A stretch of 5,735 nt of DNA, from the NCBI GenBank assembly GCA_016839865.1, contig JAEOTN010000384.1:1-5735 (forward strand), written 5' to 3'. The stretch is from Promethearchaeota archaeon. GTDB taxonomy: Archaea; Asgardarchaeota; Lokiarchaeia; Sigynarchaeales; MK-D1. Position numbers and translations under genes: made by a program. The notes below the pieces were generated by a model. The model was not told the origin of the DNA and did not search any database. It saw nothing but the letters and a program-made list of their open reading frames with translations. This document shows positions 1 through 4,816 of this stretch, piece after piece. Positions within the stretch are counted from its first letter, which is position 1. The number at the start of each line of letters is the position of its first letter.

Positions 1-52
1 ATTGAAATTCCTCTATACATATCTAGATAAATTGTTGTATTAATTATTCTTT

Positions 53-93
53 AAAAAAATCTAATCCATCTATTAGTAAGTAGGGGGGATTAG
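53..93 (-). terminator. Stem-loop followed by T-run (candidate intrinsic-like terminator)
   Basis: On the minus strand, CTAATCC (93-87) can pair with GGATTAG (67-61) around a 19-nt loop. One A follows the stem, then a run of seven T residues (59-53). It lies about 35 bp downstream of the minus-strand stop codon at 128. The arms and the T-run are read directly; the terminator role is inferred. Archaeal termination depends mainly on the T-run, so the stem may be incidental. Confidence 0.4.
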
Positions 94-108
94 TCTTGCA
101 AGAGGTAC

Positions 109-122
109 AAAATAAAAAAATT
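109..122 (-). terminator. Oligo-T tract after the small CPKC gene
   Basis: On the minus strand the sequence just past the stop codon is almost pure T (seven T, one A, four T). Oligo-T tracts directly after a gene are the usual archaeal termination signal. With the stem-loop and T-run at 53-93 it would form a double termination region. Confidence 0.45.
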
Positions 123-127
123 GAACT

Positions 128-460
128 TCATTTCTTTTCTTCTTTTCCATCTTCCACATAAATGATGTGCAAGATTTTCTCGTCTGCAGTGTTTCCTCTA
201 ATAATAACATCATAGGCATCTGAGCATTTTGGACATTTAAAGGGGTACCAGTCTTTAGTGTAAGTTTCGAATTTCTCATGTTTCTCATAGAGTCTGAATT
301 CATCCCGTGTAATAACTTGACGCTCTTCAATTTTATTCATGATTTCATTGAATCGGAATTCGAGAGCTTTTACTTTGGCTTCCCGTTCCTTTCGATCAGC
401 ATCTAACTCATCATCTTCTTTCTTAAATTTTCGAAACATCTTCACTTCTTCGGTACCCAT
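128..460 (-). CDS. Small charged protein with a CPKC knuckle, function unknown
   Basis: The product is 110 residues from the chosen ATG and matches no family I recognise. Residues 7-60 are dense in Lys, Glu, Asp and Arg with hydrophobic residues at roughly heptad spacing, so a long helix or coiled coil is likely. A compact region follows with WYPFKCPKC at residues 71-79, then short stretches that look like beta strands and an acidic/basic tail ending in EEKK. CPKC resembles half of a zinc ribbon. No second CxxC pair exists in the protein, so zinc binding would need another ligand set or a dimer. The frame can be extended to a TTG at 481, but that region reads GAAGGAAGGG and looks like a ribosome-binding site. 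ATG at 460 lies 9 nt past the GGAAGGG and ATG at 466 only 3 nt past it; 460 is preferred. There is no signal peptide or membrane segment, so it should be cytosolic. Confidence 0.6.
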   Translation of the reverse strand: MGTEEVKMFRKFKKEDDELDADRKEREAKVKALEFRFNEIMNKIEERQVITRDEFRLYEKHEKFETYTKDWYPFKCPKCSDAYDVIIRGNTADEKILHIIYVEDGKEEKK

Positions 461-469
461 ATGCATTGA

Positions 470-477
470 CCCTTCCT
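470..477 (-). promoter_or_regulatory. Ribosome-binding site that decides the start of the CPKC gene
   Basis: On the minus strand the purine run AGGAAGGG lies just upstream of two in-frame ATG codons (466 and 460). A longer frame beginning with TTG at 481 would place this run inside the coding region, which argues against that start. Confidence 0.4.
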
Positions 478-556
478 TCAATTTTTGTCGGTGATTGGTA
501 AAAATGGAGACTCCTAATAAAGTAAGAGAGTATTATTACATATTATTCAGATGTTA

Positions 557-565
557 TATTTATAA
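557..565 (-). promoter_or_regulatory. TATA-like element in the divergent intergenic region
   Basis: The 482-722 gap between the divergent CPKC and membrane-protein genes is AT-rich and shows no convincing gene. TTATAAATA on the minus strand is the best TATA-like match in it. It would place a transcript start near 530, giving the CPKC gene a leader of about 65-70 nt. The same bases are also TATA-like on the plus strand, so direction is uncertain. Confidence 0.25.
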
Positions 566-675
566 TTTGTATTTAAAAGCCCTAGAATTTCCTCTGAATT
601 TCTCGAAAGTTTCAATGAGTGGTTTAACAATACAATATCATAATTAACCAACATGCTAGTTTTATTACGATAACT

Positions 676-684
676 TGATATAAT
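676..684 (+). promoter_or_regulatory. TATA-like element upstream of the membrane-protein gene
   Basis: TGATATAAT lies about 40 bp before the ATG at 723. A start site some 25-27 bp downstream would give a short leader that still contains the GGTGA ribosome-binding site. The match is weak and no BRE purine block is obvious. Confidence 0.25.
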
Positions 685-712
685 GAAAAATATCGAGTAA
701 TGAATAAAAAAA

Positions 713-717
713 GGTGA
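713..717 (+). promoter_or_regulatory. Shine-Dalgarno GGTGA that decides the start of the membrane-protein gene
   Basis: GGTGA sits 5 nt before the ATG at 723. The in-frame GTG at 714 is part of this site, so it is unlikely to be the true start even though it gives a slightly longer frame. Confidence 0.6.
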
Positions 718-722
718 AAAAC

Positions 723-1598
723 ATGAATGTCCAAAATAATGAAACGAAACGGAAGACACGATTTGTACGTTCCTTTACTATAATGCAGTTAATGATGTAT
801 ATTATCGTGTTTATCGTTGTCATATTTGTAAAGGATGTAACATTCGACTCTACTTTTACAGCGGATAATTGGATTTTAGTATTAACCAATGGAATCATTG
901 CAATTTTTTGTTTTGCACTCATGATTCGTTCATTTTCGTTGTATAGACAGAGAAAAAGCCTGCAAAATGCATATTTATCAGGATTTTTCCTGTTCACATG
1001 GATTCCAGCGTTAATAATTGCTATTACGAATATATTTGTCCCAAACCATCCAGATTTAAACTACTTCCTAAGACTGGCAATTTTCTTTCTAACTCCAGGA
1101 AGCACGGTCTTTTTGGCAACTTTCATTGCCGAAACATTTTATGAAAGTATGGATCGAAAACTGGGGCAACTTTTGTTCTTTGTAACCCAATTTAGTGCTA
1201 CTATTGCAAATGTTATTGGTTTGCTGTTAGTCCTTAGAGGACACGATTCAGTCCCTGCTAATCCCTACACAGGATTGGTATTGATACTAATTCAGATTTT
1301 TGGTGGATTTTTCATTTTATTAAATGTGTTTTTGCATTTTCTATTGTTTTACAATGCAATTAGGTTGAGAGCGAAAGTAGATAATAAGAATTTAAAAGCT
1401 GGTTTAGGATTGTTAGCACTAACAGGAATATTGCTCGGATTGGTATTTTTCGGTAGGTTGTTTAACTTCCTCTTGTTAGATCTATCAATTCTTGGTACTT
1501 ATCAAAATGTCTTTATCTATGGTTTAGATATTCTCTTTTTTATTGGATATCTTACAATGTATCTCGGAGTTGCGATTCCAGGAAGAAAAAATCAGTAG
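723..1598 (+). CDS. Orphan multi-pass membrane protein, about eight transmembrane segments
   Basis: This 291-residue protein is dominated by hydrophobic stretches at about residues 18-36, 50-70, 84-105, 114-138, 148-171, 182-212, 226-247 and 263-285. Charge distribution fits the positive-inside rule with both ends in the cytosol. The N-terminus (KRKTR), the loop near 71-82 (YRQRK), the loop near 213-225 (RLRAK) and the tail (GRKN) are basic. The intervening loops near 37-49 and 106-113 are neutral to acidic. There is no extended soluble domain, cofactor motif or transporter signature that I recognise, so substrate and role are unknown. The long sixth segment, followed by the RLRAKVDNKN loop, is the most distinctive part. 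The start is the ATG 5 nt after a GGTGA site. It is divergent from the CPKC gene and converges on the NmrA-like gene, so it is probably transcribed alone. A sensory or receptor-like protein is possible, but nothing here proves it. Confidence 0.75.
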   Translation: MNVQNNETKRKTRFVRSFTIMQLMMYIIVFIVVIFVKDVTFDSTFTADNWILVLTNGIIAIFCFALMIRSFSLYRQRKSLQNAYLSGFFLFTWIPALIIAITNIFVPNHPDLNYFLRLAIFFLTPGSTVFLATFIAETFYESMDRKLGQLLFFVTQFSATIANVIGLLLVLRGHDSVPANPYTGLVLILIQIFGGFFILLNVFLHFLLFYNAIRLRAKVDNKNLKAGLGLLALTGILLGLVFFGRLFNFLLLDLSILGTYQNVFIYGLDILFFIGYLTMYLGVAIPGRKNQ

Positions 1599-1621
1599 AA
1601 ATTCTTATTCTTTTTTTATTT
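1599..1621 (+). terminator. T-rich tract after the membrane-protein gene
   Basis: The 23-bp gap between the convergent stop codons is very T-rich on the plus strand and includes seven consecutive T residues near 1612-1618. This fits archaeal oligo-T termination of the membrane-protein transcript. There is no clear hairpin and no comparable T-run for the opposing gene inside the gap. Confidence 0.45.
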
Positions 1622-2497
1622 TTATCTCCAACTACTTTGATAATCTTTAATATACTCAGTAATCAATCTTGGCCTTCTACCTAGAATTTCTTCAAGATCT
1701 GGAAAGATTTTCGCTGCACGACCGCTACGTACAACCCAGTAAATCATTTTCATTACACTTGCATAATCTTTAGGAAATCCATATTCATTCACCATCTTAT
1801 TCACAAAATCCTTTGGTTCAGGATCAGAATATTTTATGGGTAATCCTAGAATTTCCGTCATCTTGTCTGCAACTTCATGATAATCCAATGCTTCTGAACC
1901 AGTCAAAGGGGGCATAGTTCCAACATATTTTTCTGAATTTGTTAGACAAATAGCAGCAGCTTCACCGATATCTCGAGCATCAATGAAGGAAGTTTTCCCT
2001 TTGCCTGCAGGCACATAAATATCTAATTCCTTTTTTATTACTTCCCCATGAACCATATCCAAATTCTGCATGAAAAAACTGCAACGTAGCATTGTGTAAG
2101 GAATATTGTATTTCTTTATATATTTCTCTACATGGAAATGAGGAACCATAGGATTGGCATCAATTATAGAAAGGAAAACGACGTGTTTTACCCCACTTTT
2201 CGAAGCTAATTTTATAAATGGAGCCATATATTTCTTGATTTTCTCGATTTGAGGTGGTCGCATTAGGAAGATTTTTGTTATCCCTTCAAGAGATGATTTT
2301 AGAGTTTCAGGTTTATCATAATTAAGTTCCCTAAAAAATACATTTTTCCCATGCATTTCTTTCATACGAGATTCATCAATGTCACCTGCTATAATCTCAG
2401 ATTCCTTTGTGGCATATTTTTTGAGCATTTTAAATACAACGGAACCAACACGTCCTGTAGCTCCTGTTACTAAGAATTTTTCTATCATCATCACCAT
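1622..2497 (-). CDS. NmrA-like NAD(P)-binding protein (atypical short-chain dehydrogenase superfamily)
   Basis: This is a cytosolic Rossmann-fold protein of 291 residues, the usual size for NmrA/QorB-type proteins. TGATGRVG at residues 11-18 is the dinucleotide-binding glycine motif. An Asp follows the second strand (AGDID, 37-41), which tends to favour NAD(H) over NADP(H). FLMRPPQ (77-83) and the YTMLRCSFFMQN segment (134-145) are family hallmarks. LTGSEALDYHEVAD (198-211) and the C-terminal FPDLEEILGRRPR (265-277) match the substrate-side part of this family. Relatives include redox-sensing regulators, quinone reductases and azoreductases, so the substrate cannot be read from sequence; reduction or sensing of a small molecule is the reasonable guess. 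The first codons are ATG GTG ATG ATG; 2497 is the longest ATG start, but 2491 or 2488 is equally possible. It is divergent from a MarR-family regulator 64 bp away, which suggests that the regulator controls it. Confidence 0.88.
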   Translation of the reverse strand: MVMMIEKFLVTGATGRVGSVVFKMLKKYATKESEIIAGDIDESRMKEMHGKNVFFRELNYDKPETLKSSLEGITKIFLMRPPQIEKIKKYMAPFIKLASKSGVKHVVFLSIIDANPMVPHFHVEKYIKKYNIPYTMLRCSFFMQNLDMVHGEVIKKELDIYVPAGKGKTSFIDARDIGEAAAICLTNSEKYVGTMPPLTGSEALDYHEVADKMTEILGLPIKYSDPEPKDFVNKMVNEYGFPKDYASVMKMIYWVVRSGRAAKIFPDLEEILGRRPRLITEYIKDYQSSWR

Positions 2498-2522
2498 GAT
2501 TGATTCGGTTACGAAATATCTG

Positions 2523-2535
2523 AATACGAAGTATT
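2523..2535. promoter_or_regulatory. Inverted repeat AATAC-GAA-GTATT, candidate operator
   Basis: A perfect 5+5 bp inverted repeat with a 3-bp spacer lies in the 64-bp gap between the divergent NmrA-like and MarR-family genes. The same place holds an imperfect direct repeat 15 bp apart: ACGAAATAT (2511-2519) and ACGAAGTAT (2526-2534). MarR-family dimers usually bind short inverted repeats in their own promoter. Its right arm runs into the regulator's likely TATA box, so binding would block transcription. The operator role is inferred. Confidence 0.4.
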
Positions 2536-2540
2536 TTATG
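2531..2540 (+). promoter_or_regulatory. Probable TATA box of the MarR-family gene (leaderless)
   Basis: GTATTTTATG is centred about 27 bp before the ATG at 2562, the usual distance from a TATA box to the transcript start in archaea. No ribosome-binding site precedes that ATG, so a leaderless transcript starting at or near the ATG fits well. Confidence 0.4.
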
Positions 2541-2561
2541 CTTTTTCTCTTTATAACTCTT

Positions 2562-3035
2562 ATGGAGGAAATTTCGGAGATTGGCTTGTGGATTGCTCAA
2601 ATCCATCAAATCTCTGATCGATTAATGGAAGCAAAACTAAAAGAAAACCAGCTAGAGGGATTTAGTGCAGCACAAGGAAGAGTTCTTTTCATTTTGGAAC
2701 AAATTCCAAATGATAAATTAATGAAAATCCCCATCCAAGGTCTTGTGAATCGATTAAATTTAAGTAACTCCACATTCACCCAATTATTAGATTCCTTACA
2801 AGACAAGGGATTGGTTAAACGGGTACACAGTACAAAAGACCGTCGTAAGATTCATATACAAAAAAATGAAGGGATGTTCAGAGATTATCTTAACGTATAT
2901 CGAAAAATCCTCATCGAAATGACTGAAGCATATTACAAGAATCTAACCAAGGATGAAAAAACATTAGTAGAAAAAGTGTTTCCTAAAATAATCCAAAGTC
3001 TTGAAAATGAAGAGAAAATTGTTAGTAAGAACTAA
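2562..3035 (+). CDS. MarR-family winged helix-turn-helix transcriptional regulator
   Basis: The product is a 157-residue dimeric DNA-binding repressor or activator of the MarR type. Helical N-terminal residues 1-33 would form part of the dimer interface. Residues 34-50 (FSAAQGRVLFILEQIP) match the first core helix. Residues 58-84 form the helix-turn-helix, with NRLNLSNSTFTQLLDSL leading into the recognition helix. The wing at 85-100 carries the family's Asp-Arg-Arg signature (STKDRRKIHI). A long C-terminal helical pair completes the dimerisation domain. The frame stays open back to 2379, but that extension would run antisense through the start of the NmrA-like gene and its translation is unlike a MarR N-terminus. 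ATG at 2562 gives a typical MarR length and lies one TATA-to-start distance from a TATA-like box. The likely targets are its own promoter and the divergent NmrA-like gene. Its stop codon overlaps that of the convergent radical SAM gene, leaving no separate terminator. Confidence 0.88.
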   Translation: MEEISEIGLWIAQIHQISDRLMEAKLKENQLEGFSAAQGRVLFILEQIPNDKLMKIPIQGLVNRLNLSNSTFTQLLDSLQDKGLVKRVHSTKDRRKIHIQKNEGMFRDYLNVYRKILIEMTEAYYKNLTKDEKTLVEKVFPKIIQSLENEEKIVSKN

Positions 3036-4126
3036 GAAACGAACTTATAAGGTATTTTCAGTCTTTCTGCAAGGGAATAAGCCTCAATTATTTCTTTTCG
3101 TGTAACTCTCCTATTTACTTCAGGAAAAGTGGACGAATTCACCTTATGCTCAGGTCGGTACTGTTGCATAATATTGACTACTGTACCTGGGATTTCTTTT
3201 GCTACCCATTTCAGAATCGGTTTGGTACAACAATCCAAATGCCCCGGCATTACTAAATGGCGAATAATTATGTCTCTTGAACCCCAATCATATATATACT
3301 TCAGATTTCGAGTGAGAACATCCCAATAATTGGTGATGTTTGAATATTTCTTCCCACATTTATTATTTCCGTACTTGAAATCAGGTAACCAAAAATCCAT
3401 CAAATCGGTAAGTAATTCCAAGGCTTTTATCGTGTTATAGAAATTTGAGTTCCATAATTGACAGATGTTTTTAGTTTGGTAATTCAGGGAATCGATAATT
3501 GTATGTAAATTGGGAGTTGGATCTCCTCCAACATAATTAATATTACGAGCTCCCTGCCGAGCTAGAACATCCGCAAACACAGCTAATTGCTTTCCATCTA
3601 CTGAGGTACCATTAGATCTTCTTTCATTATTATATTGAGAATTTGCTGGTGAGCGTTTTCCAATGGTAGAAATATCCCAATTTTGGCAAAACACACATTC
3701 AAATGTACATCCACTGAAAAAAATTGTTCCACTTGGGACGAGAGGTGGTTCCTCTCCATGATGTAAGAAAGCTGAAGAAACTTTTGATCCCTCACCTATT
3801 CCACAATACCCTACATCTCCTTGTTTTCGATTTGCTTTACATTTGTTTTCACAGAATTCGCATTGCTCTAGCATTTTTTTAGAAATTTCAATTTTTAAAT
3901 CTAAATAACTGCTTTCGATTGTTCCATCGTGGTTCGAAACTTCCGTAGAATCATAAGTACTCAGAAATTCCTTAAATATTTTCGAATTTTCAGTATGTAA
4001 AAGCCAAAGATTGTCCATTGTCGCATTAGGAGAAAATTCTACAGGAATTTGTTGGCAAAGTAAGTAATAAGCAGTGTCTTTTTGATTTAAAAGAGCATTG
4101 TAATGCGGTAAGAGATTTTCTTTCAT
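3032..4126 (-). CDS. Radical SAM protein of the PflX type (COG1313), substrate unknown
   Basis: This is a 364-residue iron-sulfur enzyme related to pyruvate formate-lyase activating enzymes. The radical SAM cluster motif CTFECVFC (Cx3Cx2C) is at residues 140-147, followed by QNWDIS, which is typical of PflX-like proteins. Upstream, CEFCENKC (89-96), a fourth Cys at 108 (VGYCG) and HHGEEPPL (122-129) are the expected N-terminal signature; those cysteines could hold a further metal site. VGGDPTP (199-205) corresponds to the GGE-type motif that contacts SAM, and MQQYRPEH (320-327) is a family landmark near the C-terminus. PflX proteins have no established substrate, and no glycyl-radical enzyme is encoded in this window. 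The first 88 residues before the Cys cluster seem longer than usual and carry no motif I recognise. The start is the ATG at 4126, 6 nt after a GGTGA site; an in-frame TTG directly before it (4129) is less likely. It is transcribed away from the GTPase-sirtuin pair and converges on the MarR gene. Confidence 0.88.
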   Translation of the reverse strand: MKENLLPHYNALLNQKDTAYYLLCQQIPVEFSPNATMDNLWLLHTENSKIFKEFLSTYDSTEVSNHDGTIESSYLDLKIEISKKMLEQCEFCENKCKANRKQGDVGYCGIGEGSKVSSAFLHHGEEPPLVPSGTIFFSGCTFECVFCQNWDISTIGKRSPANSQYNNERRSNGTSVDGKQLAVFADVLARQGARNINYVGGDPTPNLHTIIDSLNYQTKNICQLWNSNFYNTIKALELLTDLMDFWLPDFKYGNNKCGKKYSNITNYWDVLTRNLKYIYDWGSRDIIIRHLVMPGHLDCCTKPILKWVAKEIPGTVVNIMQQYRPEHKVNSSTFPEVNRRVTRKEIIEAYSLAERLKIPYKFVS

Positions 4127-4132
4127 CAAAAT

Positions 4133-4137
4133 TCACC
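4133..4137 (-). promoter_or_regulatory. Shine-Dalgarno GGTGA of the radical SAM gene
   Basis: On the minus strand GGTGA lies 6 nt before the ATG at 4126, which selects this ATG over the TTG one codon upstream (4129). Confidence 0.6.
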
Positions 4138-4170
4138 GAAAACTAAGAAACACTGATATTTAGGTCAATA

Positions 4171-4180
4171 GGATATTAAA
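4171..4180 (-). promoter_or_regulatory. TATA-like element for the radical SAM gene
   Basis: TTTAATATCC on the minus strand would place a transcript start near 4149, giving a leader of about 20-25 nt that still contains the GGTGA site. The 4138-4300 interval between the two divergent genes is otherwise AT-rich with no gene or strong repeat visible. Confidence 0.25.
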
Positions 4181-4236
4181 GAATTCGTATTTCACCAGTT
4201 CGTTTTATAGATGATATGCAGATATTGAAGGGAATT

Positions 4237-4249
4237 TATTTATTAATCG
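4237..4249 (+). promoter_or_regulatory. TATA-like element for the GTPase-sirtuin operon
   Basis: TTATTTATTAAT is the most AT-rich plus-strand block upstream of the GTPase gene. A start site about 25 bp downstream would give a leader of roughly 45 nt containing the GGTGA site. A second AT-rich block near 4278-4285 is too close to the Shine-Dalgarno site to serve well. Confidence 0.25.
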
Positions 4250-4302
4250 GAGAAAGCTAAATAAGGATTTCAGTATCATTATATTGTTGAAGATCGGTTT
4301 TT

Positions 4303-4307
4303 GGTGA
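4303..4307 (+). promoter_or_regulatory. Shine-Dalgarno GGTGA of the small GTPase gene
   Basis: GGTGA (continuing as GGTGAG) lies 4 nt before the ATG at 4312 and supports that start. The same pentamer precedes the membrane-protein and radical SAM genes. Confidence 0.6.
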
Positions 4308-4311
4308 GAAC

Positions 4312-4812
4312 ATGAGTTACAAACTTAAGGTACTTTTGTGTGGACCCCCTAAAGCTCAAAAAAGTAGGCTTGTAAACCGATTTGTTCAATCAAAATTTAG
4401 TTCAGATTATAAGTTGACCGTTGGGGTTGATATTCTCACCAAAGACGTTGAAGTTAATAACGAAAAATTAACCCTAAGTATTTGGGATATCGGTAGTCAA
4501 GAACGGTTTTCTTTTATTCGATCGACTTTTTATAAAGGTGCCTCCGCTGCGATGATCGTATTTGATTTATCAAGGGAGACAACGTGGAATGAAATCAAGG
4601 AATGGTATGATGAAATCAGATCATTTGCTGGAGAAATTCCGATAGCTTTTGTCGAGAAAGGGAATGGATGTAATAGCCATGAAAAAAGAAGTAAATTCAA
4701 AGAAATGGCAGAATCGACTGGAAATAGCTATCACGAAACAAGCTCTGCAGGGGAAAACATGGAAGATATTTTTTGTTCACTTGCAGAACGCACTGTAGAT
4801 ATGTTTGTGTGA
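4312..4812 (+). CDS. Ras/Rab-like small GTPase with eroded nucleotide-binding motifs
   Basis: The 166 residues span one complete Ras-type G domain with no extra domain and no C-terminal Cys for lipid attachment (it ends VDMFV), so it is probably cytosolic. The fold is clear: residues 4-20 hold beta-1 and the P-loop, LTVGVD (35-40) is switch I with the expected Thr36, WDIGSQERF (58-66) is switch II, FDLS (84-87) follows, and ETSSAGENMEDIF (142-154) is the G5 region. Several key residues are altered. The P-loop reads GPPKAQKS (11-18), with Gln where the second invariant Gly should be; Lys17 and Ser18 remain. The DxxG Gly is Ser62, though the following Gln63 is kept. The NKxD motif is gone: the best alignment gives NGCN (118-121) after a two-residue insertion. 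G5 reads TSSA rather than TSAK. Nucleotide binding is therefore likely weak or changed. The frame is intact, which argues against simple decay. The sirtuin gene starts 4 bp after its stop, so the two are probably co-transcribed. Confidence 0.85.
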   Translation: MSYKLKVLLCGPPKAQKSRLVNRFVQSKFSSDYKLTVGVDILTKDVEVNNEKLTLSIWDIGSQERFSFIRSTFYKGASAAMIVFDLSRETTWNEIKEWYDEIRSFAGEIPIAFVEKGNGCNSHEKRSKFKEMAESTGNSYHETSSAGENMEDIFCSLAERTVDMFV

Positions 4813-4816
4813 TCAT

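Noticed and set aside
1..20. Possible minus-strand start codon (ATG at 20) of a gene running off the left edge
   Set aside because: Only six codons are visible, with no ribosome-binding site, so coding cannot be supported.
73..330. Minus-strand open frame of 85 codons
   Set aside because: It lies in another frame of the CPKC gene, starts inside it without a ribosome-binding site, and reads as low-complexity sequence.
547..759. Minus-strand open frame of 70 codons between the CPKC and membrane-protein genes
   Set aside because: Half of it is antisense to the start of the membrane-protein gene. The intergenic part gives at best a 35-residue peptide from an ATG near 653 with no ribosome-binding site and no recognisable feature.
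665..997. Minus-strand open frame of 110 codons
   Set aside because: It is antisense to the membrane-protein gene, and its translation shows no family resemblance.
2379..2561. N-terminal extension of the MarR-family protein
   Set aside because: It would run antisense through the first part of the NmrA-like gene and gives sequence unlike any MarR N-terminus. The ATG at 2562 gives a normal length and a well-placed TATA box.
2606..2806. Minus-strand open frame of 66 codons
   Set aside because: It is an antisense shadow of the MarR-family gene.
3129..3329. Plus-strand open frame of 66 codons
   Set aside because: It is an antisense shadow of the radical SAM gene.
3598..3795. Minus-strand open frame of 65 codons
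   Set aside because: It is an alternative frame within the radical SAM gene and covers the same bases as its Cys motifs.
4312..4812. GTPase as a broken pseudogene
   Set aside because: The frame has no stop or shift, the fold outside the G motifs is well kept, it has a good GGTGA site, and it is placed tightly before a conserved sirtuin gene.
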